Source: Stenopsyche tienmushanensis (Eukaryota; Arthropoda; Insecta; Trichoptera; Stenopsychidae). From it: DNA of 64,000 bases. The DNA lies in NCBI GenBank assembly GCA_008973525.1, contig WACJ01000039.1, positions 1,426,001-1,490,000 on the forward strand, in the 5' to 3' direction. The notes under the pieces were generated by a model. That model was not told where the DNA came from and did not search any database. It saw only the letters and a list, made by a program, of their open reading frames with translations. Positions 1 through 12,625 of the stretch are shown here, piece by piece. Each line of letters starts with the position of its first letter. The stretch's first letter is position 1. Position numbers and translations under genes: made by a program.

Positions 1-2231
1 GAATAGCAACCCAGAAACTAAAATTATTTTACTTCGAAAATAAATGCTTTCAATTTTGCTTGAAAATTTTAATCTCAACATAGTTGATGTTCTATTCGTA
101 TAAACGCCACAGACATTCTTCTACTTTAGACCTCCAGGTTGCAAAAAAGATGTTTGCCTTCTTCACAATGCAATAAAAACTCTATCTTTCATGTCTGCGA
201 ACTTGTTTGAATAGCGATATTGAATAGAGATCTTCGAGAATTAGGGTTTTTTTCGAGTGTATCGTAACATCCAATTTTGCTTTATATGATGCTGCTGCGT
301 GTCAGATGATGCTACGTGTCATTTTTATAGCATTCATCAGAGTTCATTGCATTGGTTTGATTGTTAAAAAAAGCACATTTGTTGGTATTCGCAAAAAGAA
401 GAATTTAAAGGCTTTTTATAAAACAGATTACAACAAAATAGTCGTCGTCGGACGACATAGAGACCTTCGGTCTGGATGGTTACTGTCCGTCAACAAATAA
501 ACACAGGAACGAACCAGTTTCGCAACGAGCTCAGCTCGTTCCACTTCCATAAGCTATTACGTCTAATTGTATTTTATAAAATCCGTTGGGACCACAGCAG
601 TCCAAATCACAGACACCAAATTGGACAATTGTGGGTCAAGGGTGGACAGCATCAGATTCAATGGATTTATTGCGAAAAGGACGACAAGACGATCAGAATC
701 GTAAAATATATTAGAAGTAGGAGTAAATGGATGCACGATGTTTTCAACACGATCACATCGTGGTTGATAAAAACTGATTTTCATTGACAATGTCCACTTA
801 TCAAAAAATGAGTGCTCATCGCAATTAGATAACGTTTGTATTATTTAATCCCTTATTTCTATCCAATTAACCTAATTATCGATAAGTCTGCCATATTTTA
901 CATCATTATCATGGGATTTGTTAAAAAAATATATATCAACATTTGATTTTATACAATGATCCAGCTAATGCTCATCTTTTAACCCATTGGATGCGAGGCA
1001 GCGTTATATATTGTCGATTGTGAAAATAACGAAGACTGCAAACAACGATCGCAATTGGTCCATTGATAGTTTTAAAATGCTCGAATATGGATATTTCTTG
1101 GTGTCAGGTTGTCAGTGTTTAACTTTATAGTGTATCTTGCTTATACATTAGCGGGATCAAATAAGGAGAAGAAGATAGCAAATAAACTTCCGTTTAATTT
1201 ATATTAACACGCTATCTACGGGAAGATTTTTTATCGATTATAACATCAAAAATAAACATCTATCCAAGACATAGACTTGCCAAAAATAGCGTTAAACTCT
1301 TGGATTATTGTTCGCTTTTAAAGTTTTTTTAAGTAACGAGAGATGCTTTGATACAAAATTGAAAATTGAGATTGAGAATGAGAATGAAATTGAGAATTGT
1401 AACTTCTAAATTAAAAAGCTGAGAGGGATACACATTTGAATACATATTCGTATCATTCCATAGTAAATAGTAAGTAAAAATATAAGGAAATAACAGTAAG
1501 AATTTTTATAACTTTGCTCGTGAAGCTCAAATTCCGTCAAATCCGAGTGCGGTAAACCTAGTGTTAAATGTACAAATGCTTATTTTTTTATAGAAAAAAA
1601 AAATGCTACAAGATTTTTAAATCTTTGCTTTCAATGCATTGCGAACCAAATCAACCCTGCAAGCAAAGTTTTAAAATATATTGAATACTTTCAAAGTTAT
1701 AGCAATTGCAGATATTTTGCGTAAAATTTACGTGTATTATCAGCTGTAGGGAAATAATGGCACGCGACGATTTCCCGCCAGAAATGTGTTAAGACGATAT
1801 TATTCACTATTTGAGCTATATGACCCTCGTATTAATATTACATATGTTTTAAGATGTATATTGTCACTAATCTTGCATGTTTTGCAATACATTTTTCTTC
1901 TGAAAGAACTGAAGAGTCCACAAATTTAATGTCTATATTTGGATAGTTTCTTGTATATAATATTGCATACTAATATGACCTTGAAATAGTGGCTTATCTT
2001 TTATCACAACTGCAATATATTGTCATAGTGAATTGTTTTGTGACAATAAAGTTGTTTTTATTGTAAACTTCCTTATCGTTCAATGAAGGGTACACCTTGC
2101 AAGTATTTTTATAACATCATTAATACATAAGTTTTTATTTTAAAAAAACTTACTACGACGCACTGATAATATTAGTTGGTCAAGGTTAGTACTGTGTACT
2201 GAGTAAGTTGTAATATTCATTTAGTACTAAC
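1..2231. other. AT-rich non-coding, probable GOGAT intron
   Basis: No exon could be supported on either strand. Because the glutamate synthase exons at 2232-2541 read leftward and the next exon is missing, most of this stretch should be the following intron of that gene. Short open frames near 476-790 match nothing I recognise and overlap on opposite strands, so they are treated as chance. Confidence 0.5.
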
Positions 2232-2541
2232 CGTAGTTCATCAGAGTAGAAATGATGTGGAATGGCTGTCAAGACACCAGCACCGTCGCCAGTGTCATTA
2301 TCGCAGGCACAGGCTCCTCTATGCTCCATCCGCATCGACAGAGTCTCTGCATCTCTAACGATCTGATCAAAAAATGTCGTTAATATTTTGATAAATTAAA
2401 ATAATTGATATTATAAGAAAATAATACTGACTTTGTGGCTGCGTTTGCCATCGATGGCCACTACAAATCCAACACCACAGGCTTCATGCTCGTTCTGGGG
2501 ATCGTACAACCCTTGTTTGGGTGGCGCTTCCCACTCCATAC
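2232..2541 (-). CDS. Glutamate synthase (GOGAT), N-terminal exons, partial
   Basis: Two minus-strand exons, 2432-2541 and 2232-2362, join in frame through GT-AG sites. They encode the start of the glutamine amidotransferase domain of glutamate synthase, which transfers the amide nitrogen of glutamine to 2-oxoglutarate to give glutamate. Seen: a segment reading [20 protein letters not shown], whose Cys in the ACGVGF motif matches the N-terminal nucleophile of the mature enzyme, then GKRSHK, and in the second exon [20 protein letters not shown], the highly conserved Ntn-hydrolase stretch. An in-frame ATG at 2537-2539 lies two bases inside the upstream acceptor. It could be the initiator of a short propeptide, or coding may begin in an exon further right. 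The exon after 2232 (donor CG|GTTAG) was not found and lies outside the window or in unrecognised DNA. The gene is divergent from PDSS2-A. Family identification is firm; NADH versus NADPH specificity cannot be read here. Confidence 0.93.
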
Positions 2542-2635
2542 CTAATCAAATTAAAAATCAAATCGTAAAAAATGCAATGTAAAATGTAAATGTAAGTAAT
2601 CGTCCAACGTTGCACGTAAAAAATGCATACAATGT

Positions 2636-2940
2636 GACTGAAAAAATTCCTATCTGCTGAGACACGGACTGAAACTCGCAAAATTCCCGATTTCCCAACA
2701 AATTGTTTATTTCCGTCGATGCAGATAAATACTTATGTACTATAATACTTTGATGTGATTCGTATTTATACTACGGAAGAATACAAAAATTCTGAACCCC
2801 GTATCTATTATATCTCATATCGATATTCCCATTATTAGAGTCGAGGTGTAGTAAATACATCACCGGTAGGGAAAGTTTAATATAATAATTTGAAAAACAT
2901 ATATGTACTGTATATATGTATATCTTAACTAGTTAAGACC
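2636..2940 (+). repeat. Dispersed repeat Y, copy 1
   Basis: About 300 bp that recurs in inverted orientation at 62245-62530, with a fragment at 12531-12625. Shared landmarks include the stretch around GAGACACGGACT, TTTCCGTCG, CTATAATACTTYGATGTGATTCG, a TTCTGAACCCCGTATCTATTATA-like block and GTAGTAAATACATCACCGGTAGG. No coding or terminal repeats were recognised, so the class is unknown; a non-autonomous element is likely. Confidence 0.7.
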
Positions 2941-3534
2941 ATTCATTAAATTGAATTTAGGAATTACACTTGTTAATAAATAGTCCCATCAATCTCGAGC
3001 GATTATTTATTGCATTTCCGGATGAGATTAGCTGCGAGTTCAAGATCATTTAAAAGTTACGGTTGGCGGTCGGTATTGACGCTGCGACCATAAACATGGT
3101 CTATTTGCAACAGCTAATATTTGCATTTATGTTGTGGCTTTCAAAGCCGATAATAGTTTCTTAGGAATAGTAGCTGGAGCAAATTACCCAAAGGGAGCAA
3201 CGACACCTCAATCAACAGTGGCAATACATATCTCGAAAAATAGTTCCGAGAACTGCATACAGCCTAATGTTTCCGCTTGCGATAAGAAAATCCTGAACTA
3301 TCGTCGGATTAGTATATAACAAAATATCTGCTGGAAGAATCTGCATATTGATTTGGAAGCTTGAGTTCCACTGCCTGCAACAACTCCCGTGTCCGCGCGC
3401 ATTTATCCTGTTAATCGGTTTTTCCTATTTATTCCAGAATTATTACAATGCAGTATTATTTCCTGATAATCGCTCAAAATTTATCCGCAATTCAACCGCA
3501 ATAAAAACACATGTGGGCATTTTCAAGTCTAACA

Positions 3535-3712
3535 TTAACACTCTTAGTGTCAATCGAACAAACCAATTTGACGTGCATAATTTATAACAAAATGAATGTT
3601 GAAATGAAATAAGTTGACTGCGTCATCGCATACGCAACGATATATCGTCGTTGGCCCTTTACGCAAGTGCTGCCAGCGACGATATATCGTCGTCCGGCAC
3701 TGAGAGTGTTAA
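3535..3712. mobile_element. TTAA-flanked MITE, piggyBac-like
   Basis: The element begins TTAACACTCTTAGTG and ends CACTGAGAGTGTTAA, giving 15-bp inverted ends with a single mismatch, with TTAA (3535-3538 and 3709-3712) as the target duplication typical of piggyBac-type elements. It carries one full palindrome, CGACGATATATCGTCG, and a near-copy, CAACGATATATCGTCG, close to the right end. At 178 bp it has no coding capacity. Confidence 0.82.
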
Positions 3713-5404
3713 ATACGGTTTACGTATTTGCATAGATTTTTATATTCAGATTGATGAACAAATAGCACAGCGTAAGAGCAGATTTCCCATAACTATTTAA
3801 GACGTGCAAAAATGTGGCTTTACGAAGTAGTTGGCGGATCCAGGATGAATCATGATCAATCTGGATATACCATTTGGACAAACAACTCCGACGATTAGTT
3901 ATTTCTGAACTAAACGCCGCGAATAAAGCGAAATAGAAGACCATTTTCAAATTCATCAGGCATTTGTAGGTAAATAGGTCAGAAATTACTGGTTTTTCTG
4001 ATGCGCAGTCAACCAGTCCTAATTGATACATAACGATATGGTGTTAATCTTGCTGTAACGATGCTAATCACGTTGTAAAGAGTATGTTTGCTATGTCGCA
4101 GTACAAAATGTTAAGCCAGAACGATCGAATGAAATGCTTTCATGAAACAATACAAATAATGGCTCAGAATTTGGATGCTCTTATTGGGACAAGTGTTACC
4201 ACTTTTTGGATACGTATTGCATCATTCGGAGATCAACGAACGAATGATTATTCCTTCTTGTATTTTTTACAAATCACAAGTTCTACCATTGCCAGATAAA
4301 GTATTTATGTTGAGGTTTTCCACGACTCGGTACTCACTGCCAGAAATATGTAGGATTTTCGAAGATATTCTTTTTTTGGCAAATTGACTCAAACGTCACG
4401 AAAAGTGAAACTTTGAACAACTACATAGTATAAAGCAACCATTACATCAACAGCAAGCCTGTTTTATTATATATTACACAACACATAGCCACATCTTTAG
4501 CTAACAATTCTCATTAATAAATGGTTCATAAAAATTGTTCGATTGCAAAAAATGCATTTTATCGATTAAATGCATTCCATTGGGATTAAAAATACATCGA
4601 CTGAATAGAAGATGCTATTGATCATACAGTCTTTTATTTTTATGTGCTTAGCAGATTCGCCTGCGACAGTTTACCAATGGATACCCTTGAAAACGGCAGC
4701 TTAGATCTTAGAAAGATTTTTATGGCTTCACAATATTTACACGAGATATTGGCTTTGGACGACCAATGCAACATAACGTTTCAATAAAAGACATTCAATA
4801 TCAACGCAATATGACCCAGATCGCTTATAGTCCAAAAAGAGGAATAATTTTATAAAAGGGGAAATTCTATTGACTGACGTTTAAATCTATATCAACAGAA
4901 TGAATATCCTTGGACATGATCCTGGCGTTCGATACGCATGACCTTTGTAAGGTCAGCGCGTTAAAAAATCTGGATGATAGGATTAATTTATTGATTCGTC
5001 GCAATATACACATACATGAATAAATTGATATTTCTGAGGATAATATTAATAGTGCATGAATTTGACCTTTGGTCGAATTTAATCGAGTATTTAAATTATT
5101 AATTGCATGATTGAAATTATAAACATAATAATAAAGCAAGGATTGCATGTAAATCTAAAATTAATATTTTAATGAAATTACATTATGAACGTTATGTTTT
5201 TGTTTATGGCCATTTAAAAAATTGAATTTGTGGGGAAATGTCAAACGCAGGACTTAAGAGCTCGAATCGCGTCCCGGTCGATTATTGCCGCACGGGATTA
5301 TGGTCGTGTAAACAATGTCAGGGCTGTTATGAAAACGGTTTTCCGTCGAAAGCATGAAATAAAGATACCTCAAAGGGCTGATAATAATTGAGGGTTAATT
5401 GATA

Positions 5405-5700
5405 CCTGGTCGTTGGGTGACAGTTGTGGCGGGTGGCGTGTAAGATTCACGTTGGACGTCCGACGCCGTATCGAAGCTCGCGTGTAAACGACTCGACCGA
5501 CAAAAGCGGACTGACGGGAAGATCTCGCTCGGCTGAACACACAGCTGGTCGTCTGTACCTATCGATTGTGGTCGTCTGCAACGCGCATGTCAGATGCATC
5601 CGAATCGCTGTCTGCACCGAATGCATTATGCCACCCGCGCCGTCATCCCCTCGTTGCCATCGCGACGCCACAGAGGTGATTCGATTACACAATAAAGTGA
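5405..5700. promoter_or_regulatory. GC-richer island, possible promoter or 5' UTR exon
   Basis: A roughly 300-bp stretch with many CpGs inside otherwise AT-rich DNA, between the divergent GOGAT and PDSS2-A genes. Open frames exist on both strands, but neither resembles a known protein and no decisive splice pattern is visible. A first exon or promoter for the minus-strand GOGAT gene is the most economical reading. Confidence 0.25.
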
Positions 5701-6456
5701 CATTGAAACGCATAACATATTTTAAAATTAAATTACAATTTTAATTATTATATTTGAATTTAAAATACTGATAAATAATCTATTTTTGTCATTGACATGG
5801 CAAAAAAATCGTTAAAAAGCCATCAATAAATTATAATAAATTGTATAAAATAAATTCATTTTATCATATTGCTGTCCTCTACTAAATATAATTAAAATAT
5901 ACAAATTCGATTACATGCATAAAAAATATATAATATTTTTTATATCTGTAATAAATATAAAAAAAGTATAGTATAAAATTTAAAAATAAAAAGAAAATAA
6001 TGTACTGCCATCTGTGCACAGTTTTTAAATATTATATATGTATATTGATTAGCTGTATATAAGGTTTGCTACATAAATAAATCTAATGCCATCTATGTTT
6101 ATGTACACATTGATCGTTTTTATTTGATGATTTCATTTCTGAAATGTTGAAAGACTGATTATATTTCGCAACTTCTCGCAGTCACGACTACTTTTGAAAT
6201 ATTGATATAATCATTGAAATTTCATTGTAGCATCTGTATGAGTTAAGATGCATACGTGTGATTTACTTACTTTCACTTTTACTATATGAACGAAACTGCC
6301 GTGTTTTCAAAATTTGTGACCTAATTAACAATGAAACTGTCTATTCAAAATGGCCAATTAATTTATGATGCATTGTACAAAATTTTATGGTAATATTTAT
6401 TGTAAGAAATTGAGTTATTTTGCATTGATTGCCCTATGAGGGAGACGTGGTGCACT

Positions 6457-6750
6457 TTAGTTTTATTCGTATTTCATGGCTGCGCACGGAATGCTTTCGA
6501 CCAACGCGCGATGTTTCCGACTTTCGTATTTAAATATGACAGTTGCTGTCAACATGGTCTGCGTTAAGTCGGTCGCTAGTTCCGTTTTCTGCGTATCGCC
6601 CCAGGAGCGGTTACGTATTCTTTGCAGCCGCTCAAAAATAATGTTAAGGTTGCGAAATCTTCTCGCGTTCTCTTCCACTGTTAAAAGTCGTTTCATTAAC
6701 ATAATAAACTTTTAGATCCGACTTTCCCAGCGTGGCCGTCAGTCGCTACC
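6457..6750 (+). promoter_or_regulatory. PDSS2-A promoter-proximal / 5' UTR block
   Basis: About 290 bp upstream of the PDSS2-A start codon aligns with the corresponding blocks of copies B (22240-22521) and C (31390-31665), while more distal sequence does not. Shared parts include the near-palindrome at 6537-6551, the block CGCCCCAGGAGCGGTTACGT at 6597-6616, and a TTAAAAGT-containing segment near the start codon. Conservation beyond the background intron divergence suggests promoter or leader function. No TATA box was chosen. Confidence 0.55.
6537..6551. promoter_or_regulatory. Conserved near-palindrome upstream of PDSS2-A
   Basis: TGACAGTTGCTGTCA, one arm mismatch from the perfect palindrome TGACAGC-N-GCTGTCA found before copies B and C. 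It starts 214 bp before the ATG, against 213 and 216 bp in B and C. It may be a dimeric transcription factor site; the factor is unknown. Confidence 0.5.
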
Positions 6751-9700
6751 ATGAGCCAGCTGGGCGTGTGCGTACGAAGCTGCTGGAGGGTTGCGGCTGC
6801 CGGGACCCAGAGTACCCAAGGCTTGGGAGTGCATCCTTTCAACTCCAGGAATGCAGCCAGCCTAGCAAAACAGGAACGCAAACCTGATTGGAATCGAGCC
6901 GTCAGTGAAGCGGAGAAAATTGTGGGATACCCGACTTCTTTCCTCAATCTGCGCAGGCTTCTCAACGACGAAATTGCCAATGTGGCCCTACATCTGAGGA
7001 AACTCGTCGGCAGCAATCATCCTTTATTGAAGACAGCCAAGTAATATACTTATTGAATGTTTTATTTGAATTAATACATGTTAAATTACATTCTATTAAA
7101 TATACCGTTAGAATCTTTTGAGACGTATAAGAGTGTCCAGCGCTTTTGTGTGTTTCAAATAAAAAGCTTAGGCTTCTTCTCCTTAGAAGTTGAAAATTAT
7201 AAATTTAATAATTTAAAGAACATTGATAAAAATCTCATACAAATATATGATAAAATAGCAATAAAGGGTCCGTAAGTAAAATTAACTATGAAGAGAAGAC
7301 AGTGGGTAAGTACATTTTGTTAAAAAAAGTGAAGGCATACATCAAGTCATTTAGAGACAAAGAAAAATATGAAAAAATAAGGCACTCATTGTTCTACATG
7401 CCCAGCATAACCACGATACATTATATTAGATAAATTATAAGCTTTCAAAGAGTATCATTTCAAATAAACATAATTTTTGTCATACTAAAAATATGATATT
7501 GTGTTGTGTTTACACGATGAAGCTGATCAAATTCTTCCTATTAGAGCGATGTTAGAAAATGTTACCAATTTTGTCACGCACTTTCAGGTGACATGCCATT
7601 CGTTTTTACATTAATTTATCCATTCAACTAATTATGCGTTCAAATTTAATTATGCATTAGAATGTATTGATTCATTCTTTAATTTAGTCAGCCCATTCAG
7701 GCGAAAGTGAAACTCTCGAAATGTTTTTTTTATATTATTTATATTTATTCTCTATTGCATAAATTAAGTGTGAAATTTTTGGTATTATTATCTAATTTTA
7801 ACGTGCTGTATTATTCAAATTCATTAGAAGTGTGTCAATATGAGTAAGAAGTGAAAGTTTGTATTGAACTCAAAAACACATAAATTTGGGTTATATAACC
7901 ATCCGAATATCTGTTTCCTTTCATTATTATATGTATTAATCAAACACGTTTTTCAAGTTGGATTTATGGTCGAGTAGCTTGTTCTTTATAATTTTCAAAT
8001 AAAGCACGAATATCATATTTAAATATTTGATAGGCTGAGAACATTAATATGCATGCATTTTTTCTCTGCTTACAAACATATTATTGATAAAATGGCTAAC
8101 TAATAATTCAAATTTAATTAATGACTTAAAATGTTAACAAATTTGTACTGTCGATACATTAAATTTCATTTGCTATTTATTCCCAATTTGTGAACGTGTG
8201 GCAGATGATTGAAAGACAAGTTTGAAATACATTTTTTATATGAATTGTTTACTTTCCGTAAATCATCAGAATCATAAATGTATTCATCTATTGAATTTAT
8301 TATTTTGCTACTGAGATTGCACCTAGTGCGTTTTATGTATGCCCATTTCCACATATAACATCTTGCTCACACATTGACGTGAAAGTAAACAATCTTCCGT
8401 ACATCAATAAAAACCTCATTGCAGCAAATGTGTTAATAAAGATAATTGATTCATAGAAATTTGTGAAAAAACAGTATTTATTTTAGATGTACTTTATTTT
8501 GAATAGATCTATGAGTGAGTTTTAATTATAAAAGAAATATTAGATTGTCCCATTAGTAATATAATTTTTAAATGAAATAGTTAAATTCAAGCAAAAAATG
8601 TATTGAACCTTTTCATTGATACTCTCCGTTAAATCATGACACGTACTCATGTGCACTGCCTTGAACTCATCAGTAATGTCATGCGGTATCCACACCCCCT
8701 GTTTTATGGTCTTTCCTATTTTTTTCAAGTGTATTTGAACACTTTTCTGGAAGTATCCAAGCTTGTCTGTTAATTCTCGTATAGTATATGTTGGATTTGA
8801 TTCAATTTCAGCACGCAGGATATCGTCATCCCCTTTAACCTTTCTCCACTTCAGACCTTATTTTCTAAGCTAAAATTTTTATTTTTAAATTGTTTCACCT
8901 CTCTGAATTTGTTTATGGGTGGAAAAAGGTTTTTTAATGACGATAAGATCCAAAGTTCCATCAAACAATTGACCAAAACATCAACGGGAGACTTTTGACT
9001 AAAGTATTAAAAAACTTATCCATCAGCTCACAAAATGCATTGAAAAGAATGTCATTATGATTTCAAATAATACCTTAGACATTTTTAATTTTAATTAATA
9101 ATTTGCAAATATCTTTTTCAGAAATCTTTTGTACAATGGAAAGAATAATATGCCAGCATGGGGACTTATTGTTCTATTGGTATCAAAAGCGGCAGGATAC
9201 AGTTCGGAAATTTCAGACATGGAACAAGATAAATTTGCTGGAGTACTTCACAGGTTAAATCCGTTTATATATTTTTTAATATGTTCCGATTAAATATCTT
9301 CAAAATTTGATTTTATTTGACTTATAGCCAAAGAGCATTGGCAGAAGCTACGGAAATGATACGCACCAGTCATCTTGTGCATACAGGCTTGGTGAATTTA
9401 AACACTCCAGAAGCTGGATCCATTGACATGGATGATATGACTTTTGGGAATAAAATTGGCTTATTGAGTGGCGATTATCTCATGGGGAATGCTTGCTCTG
9501 AACTTGCCGAATTAAAGTATATTTGATTATCAATTCTTCGGTTAATTTAAATTATAATGATAAATATAAATACACGTTAACGTGCGTAGGAACCAAGAAT
9601 TGGTAGAACTAATTGCATCCGCCGGTCGGGATCTTGTGGAAGCTGAATTCATCGGTGATAGAGATGCTCAAAATAATCCGCTTCCATCCAAACCTGTATT

Positions 9701-10473
9701 TGTTGGTGGTGAAGTACCCATTAAAGGTATTTGACGGTGATAAATTTAATTGAGCATCTTTTATATTAATATTTCATATTCCTAATATTTGTTTGTTTAT
9801 GTAAATAGAATGGGATTGCCCATTAGAACCTTTAAGCGTCGAAGGATTATTAGGTCATGCTGCACCAGAATGGCAAGCTCGTCATGAATTAAGTACTGGA
9901 GCTTTGCTTGGAAAAAGTTGTCAAGGAGCTCTTATGCTTGCTCAACAGCCTAGAGAAATGCAAAAAATGGTACAATATTTTTTTAAATTCAATTTATTTA
10001 GTATTCAATTTGTATCATATTTATTTTATATTATGTCTATAACTTCAAGGGATATTTATTTGGATCACACCTAGCGTTAGCATGGCAAGCATGCTTGGAT
10101 CTAAAACCCTTCACTGGACCATGTTTAGGTCCCTTTTCACTTGTGAGTGCTCCAGTTATGTTTACACTGGAACATCGTCCAAATTTGTACAGTCTCATTG
10201 AAGCAGGACGTAACGATGTGAATGACGTTGACTATGAAGTGGTGTGTGTTTAATTCATTTTTAAATTAACGTTTTATTTTTACTGTTTAAACTTATTATT
10301 AAATTCTACAATTTTAGCTGCACAAAGAAGTCTTAGCAGGTCCCGGTATGGAGAGAGCAAGACAGTTAATGGGTGAACACAGTGAAGCTGCAACCCAAGT
10401 ACTGCAAATCTTTCCAAACTGCGACGCTCGTACTGCTTTACACAATATCATACATGCTATGCAAGATCTTTGA
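6751..10473 (+). CDS. PDSS2: PDSS2-A, polyprenyl diphosphate synthase subunit 2
   Basis: Seven exons: 6751-7040, 9122-9253, 9328-9516, 9590-9726, 9809-9969, 10050-10241 and 10318-10473, all with GT-AG introns and consistent phases, giving 418 residues. PDSS2 is the non-catalytic partner of PDSS1 in the mitochondrial trans-prenyltransferase that builds the ubiquinone tail. Seen: a basic, Ala/Gly-rich N-terminus suiting a mitochondrial presequence; then [18 protein letters not shown], the best-conserved PDSS2 signature; [16 protein letters not shown]; the [17 protein letters not shown] helix; and a C-terminus ending HAMQDL. As expected for this subunit, the catalytic DDxxD motif is not kept. 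Length agrees with animal PDSS2 of about 400 residues. The protein differs from B and C by a presequence four residues shorter and scattered substitutions, for example five changes against B in the last 51 residues. No frameshift or stop was seen. Confidence 0.95.
8539..8860 (-). pseudogene. mariner transposase remnant in PDSS2-A intron 1
   Basis: On the minus strand, about 8860 down to 8630 reads as a mariner N-terminal region: [18 protein letters not shown] (the helix-turn-helix), then [20 protein letters not shown], matching the WVPHEL region of mariner transposases. It decays after that and ends at a possible terminal segment, AGATTGTCCCATTAG (about 8541-8555). A sister remnant lies at 36295-36560. 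Confidence 0.75.
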
Positions 10474-11281
10474 TGCTTTCAATCTAATTGTAACTGTACA
10501 TATTTATGTAATTTAATTTTAATCAGATTGTACCAATGCCTCCAATTGTAGCATTATTCATCCCTATTTAGTTGCCGATAGACTGTGATCATTCTTTTTT
10601 AATGTATATCAAATGGTGTATACATTTTAAATAGATAATATAAGTGCCACATTTTTATTCAAGTATCTACTCTTATCTTATTGTGCCATATCCGTCATCA
10701 TACGTAGACGATCTCAATAAGACACTTTACCAGGGATAGAGGTTTTAATGTGGTAGCTTTCTGCTTTCTTCCCCATATAGCTAAACTAAGATAAGCTTAT
10801 TTATATTGAAAATTTTGGGTAATCTGTGAGTGTATTGGGAATTTTTCAAAAAACGTTTTGATAATTTTTGGAAATCAATTACTTACCGATGACCCTGTCT
10901 TATTTTATTTATCATTCAAGTACTTAACTATTGTTTAGAATTTGGAAACTAGGATAAATGTGGTTAGATATAACTCATTTTTGTTTGTTATGGGAAATTT
11001 ATTTTCAGTAAGAATTTGAATCCAAACCTTTGTAATGTGTTCAAGATCTAATCAACCATATTTACAGTTGTAGCTTTTCATTATTTAACGTTCTAATGAT
11101 ATTAAATTGCACATAGATTGTATCAATCTGTTTTTAATGCGTCTAATAGAAGACGTTCCTACAATCATTATTATGAACTTTTAAAATAAAATTAATGTCA
11201 TAAAAGTGTCATACATAATATTTATTTAACCATAAATGTTTTAATTTCATTGCTACTTGTTCTTGTTTAAACAAAAATAAA
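10474..11281 (+). other. PDSS2-A 3' UTR and polyadenylation candidate
   Basis: Sequence after the stop codon shares blocks with the 3' flanks of B and C, including an ACTGTGATCATT-like segment. An AATAAA at 11276-11281 lies in a block also found after B (26219-26224) and C (35750-35755), so it is the best poly(A) signal candidate. The 3' UTR would then be about 0.8 kb. Confidence 0.4.
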
Positions 11282-12520
11282 TGCTTTTTTACTTTTTTTA
11301 TGAAAAGCTTTTTTACTCTTTCTTTAACCCGTGTTGAGCAAATTCATTTTGTTATCAATACAAAACATCCATTAAATTCATCATCAGGTTGTAATTGGAG
11401 ATGAGATGTGGATAGTTTATTAAAATGTATAATGTAAAAACATTGATTGTCTCTGTACACTTATTTCAACTTCTAAATTTGTCTTCATCCTGGGAAAGGT
11501 TATTTTATGTGCTTTATGAGACGAACAAGAATAACGTGCACGTTTCAGCAATGGAGTAATATTTAATTGTGACAATTTAAGAACATGCAAGAATTAAATA
11601 GGGAAATCATCACTATTCACCCGATACAAAACCTTCGTAATTTTATATAAATCCATTCAGGATAAATTGTTTCAAAATGAAGATTAAATAAAAACCGCCT
11701 TAATGGAATATTTATTAAAATATTGAAGATTATTATTGAAAATGAAGGACACTTTGGATTAATATATTTATATAGAAAAAGAAAAATGTCATTCTTTGTT
11801 TATATAAAAAAAAATGGTCTGCTTGTCTATTAATAATTATTTGTCAATTTGTTAAACTTGTTAATTGCTCATGTTGCAAATATTCAAAAGACCCATCCCT
11901 TATATACGCATAAATTATTTTAAATTTAAAGCAAACTTTCGAACCGTTTCTTTTTAAATACATACTGCCCCCTTTTAAGATCTAATAAAAAGATTTTGAG
12001 CAGCAGATTTCATTTTCTAGAAAAACTAGAAACTTTAGAGTTTGCTTTAGACCACTGTGTATGGAGGGAGTTGTATTATTTAACAAATAATAATGTGACA
12101 GTTTAGAAATGCATTTTCTATAAATTTTTCTGTATGTAAATACTAAACATAGTTTACCAAGTTTAATCAACTGTATTTAATTTTCATTGATTTGAGAGCA
12201 TCTCATTTATTTTCATTTGAGTGGTAATCATTGAATAGAATTACTATATATGTATTATATATCATTGTCAATATCAAAGTCGCAAAGCACCTCTGGCAAA
12301 TATTTAATTTGCCTCCCCCTTACCCGGAGATCCATTTAACAAAAGCTTAATAATACTATTATAAATGCAATATATTAAATATTATTATAATGTATATTTT
12401 AAAACAGTATTTGAAGATTATCCCAAAAGTACCCGACCTAACATATAGATGGCGGTTGTTGTTTAAAAAAAAATACTAAATAAAAAGTATCAGCACGCTA
12501 CCATGACATGTATTTGGTAC
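11282..12520. other. AT-rich intergenic DNA
   Basis: Nothing recognisable: no exon, repeat end or transposase similarity on either strand. Short open frames are consistent with chance. Confidence 0.5.
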
Positions 12521-12530
12521 ACCATATGAA

Positions 12531-12625
12531 ATTCTGAAAATTTCTGAACCCCGTTTTTATTATACTTCATATTAATATTCCCATTATTAGAGTCGAATTG
12601 CAGTAAATATATCATGATGAAGGAA
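12531..12625 (+). repeat. Dispersed repeat Y, fragment
   Basis: About 95 bp (TTCTGAACCCCG followed by CCCATTATTAGAGTCGA and AGTAAATA) matches the central part of the repeat at 2636-2940. It abuts the mariner remnant that follows. Confidence 0.6.

Larger units (their letters stand above)
2942..6450. other. Intergenic region between GOGAT and PDSS2-A
   Basis: No exon was supported. It contains the TTAA-flanked MITE at 3535-3712 and a GC-richer island at about 5405-5700. The island could be a promoter or 5' UTR exon of the divergent GOGAT gene, but no start or splice signal decides this. The rest is AT-rich sequence with short random frames. Confidence 0.5.

Noticed and set aside
5424..5744. 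Open frames of about 90-106 codons on both strands
   Set aside because: The frames overlap on opposite strands in a CpG-rich island, with no recognisable domain or supported splice sites; better read as promoter or untranslated DNA.
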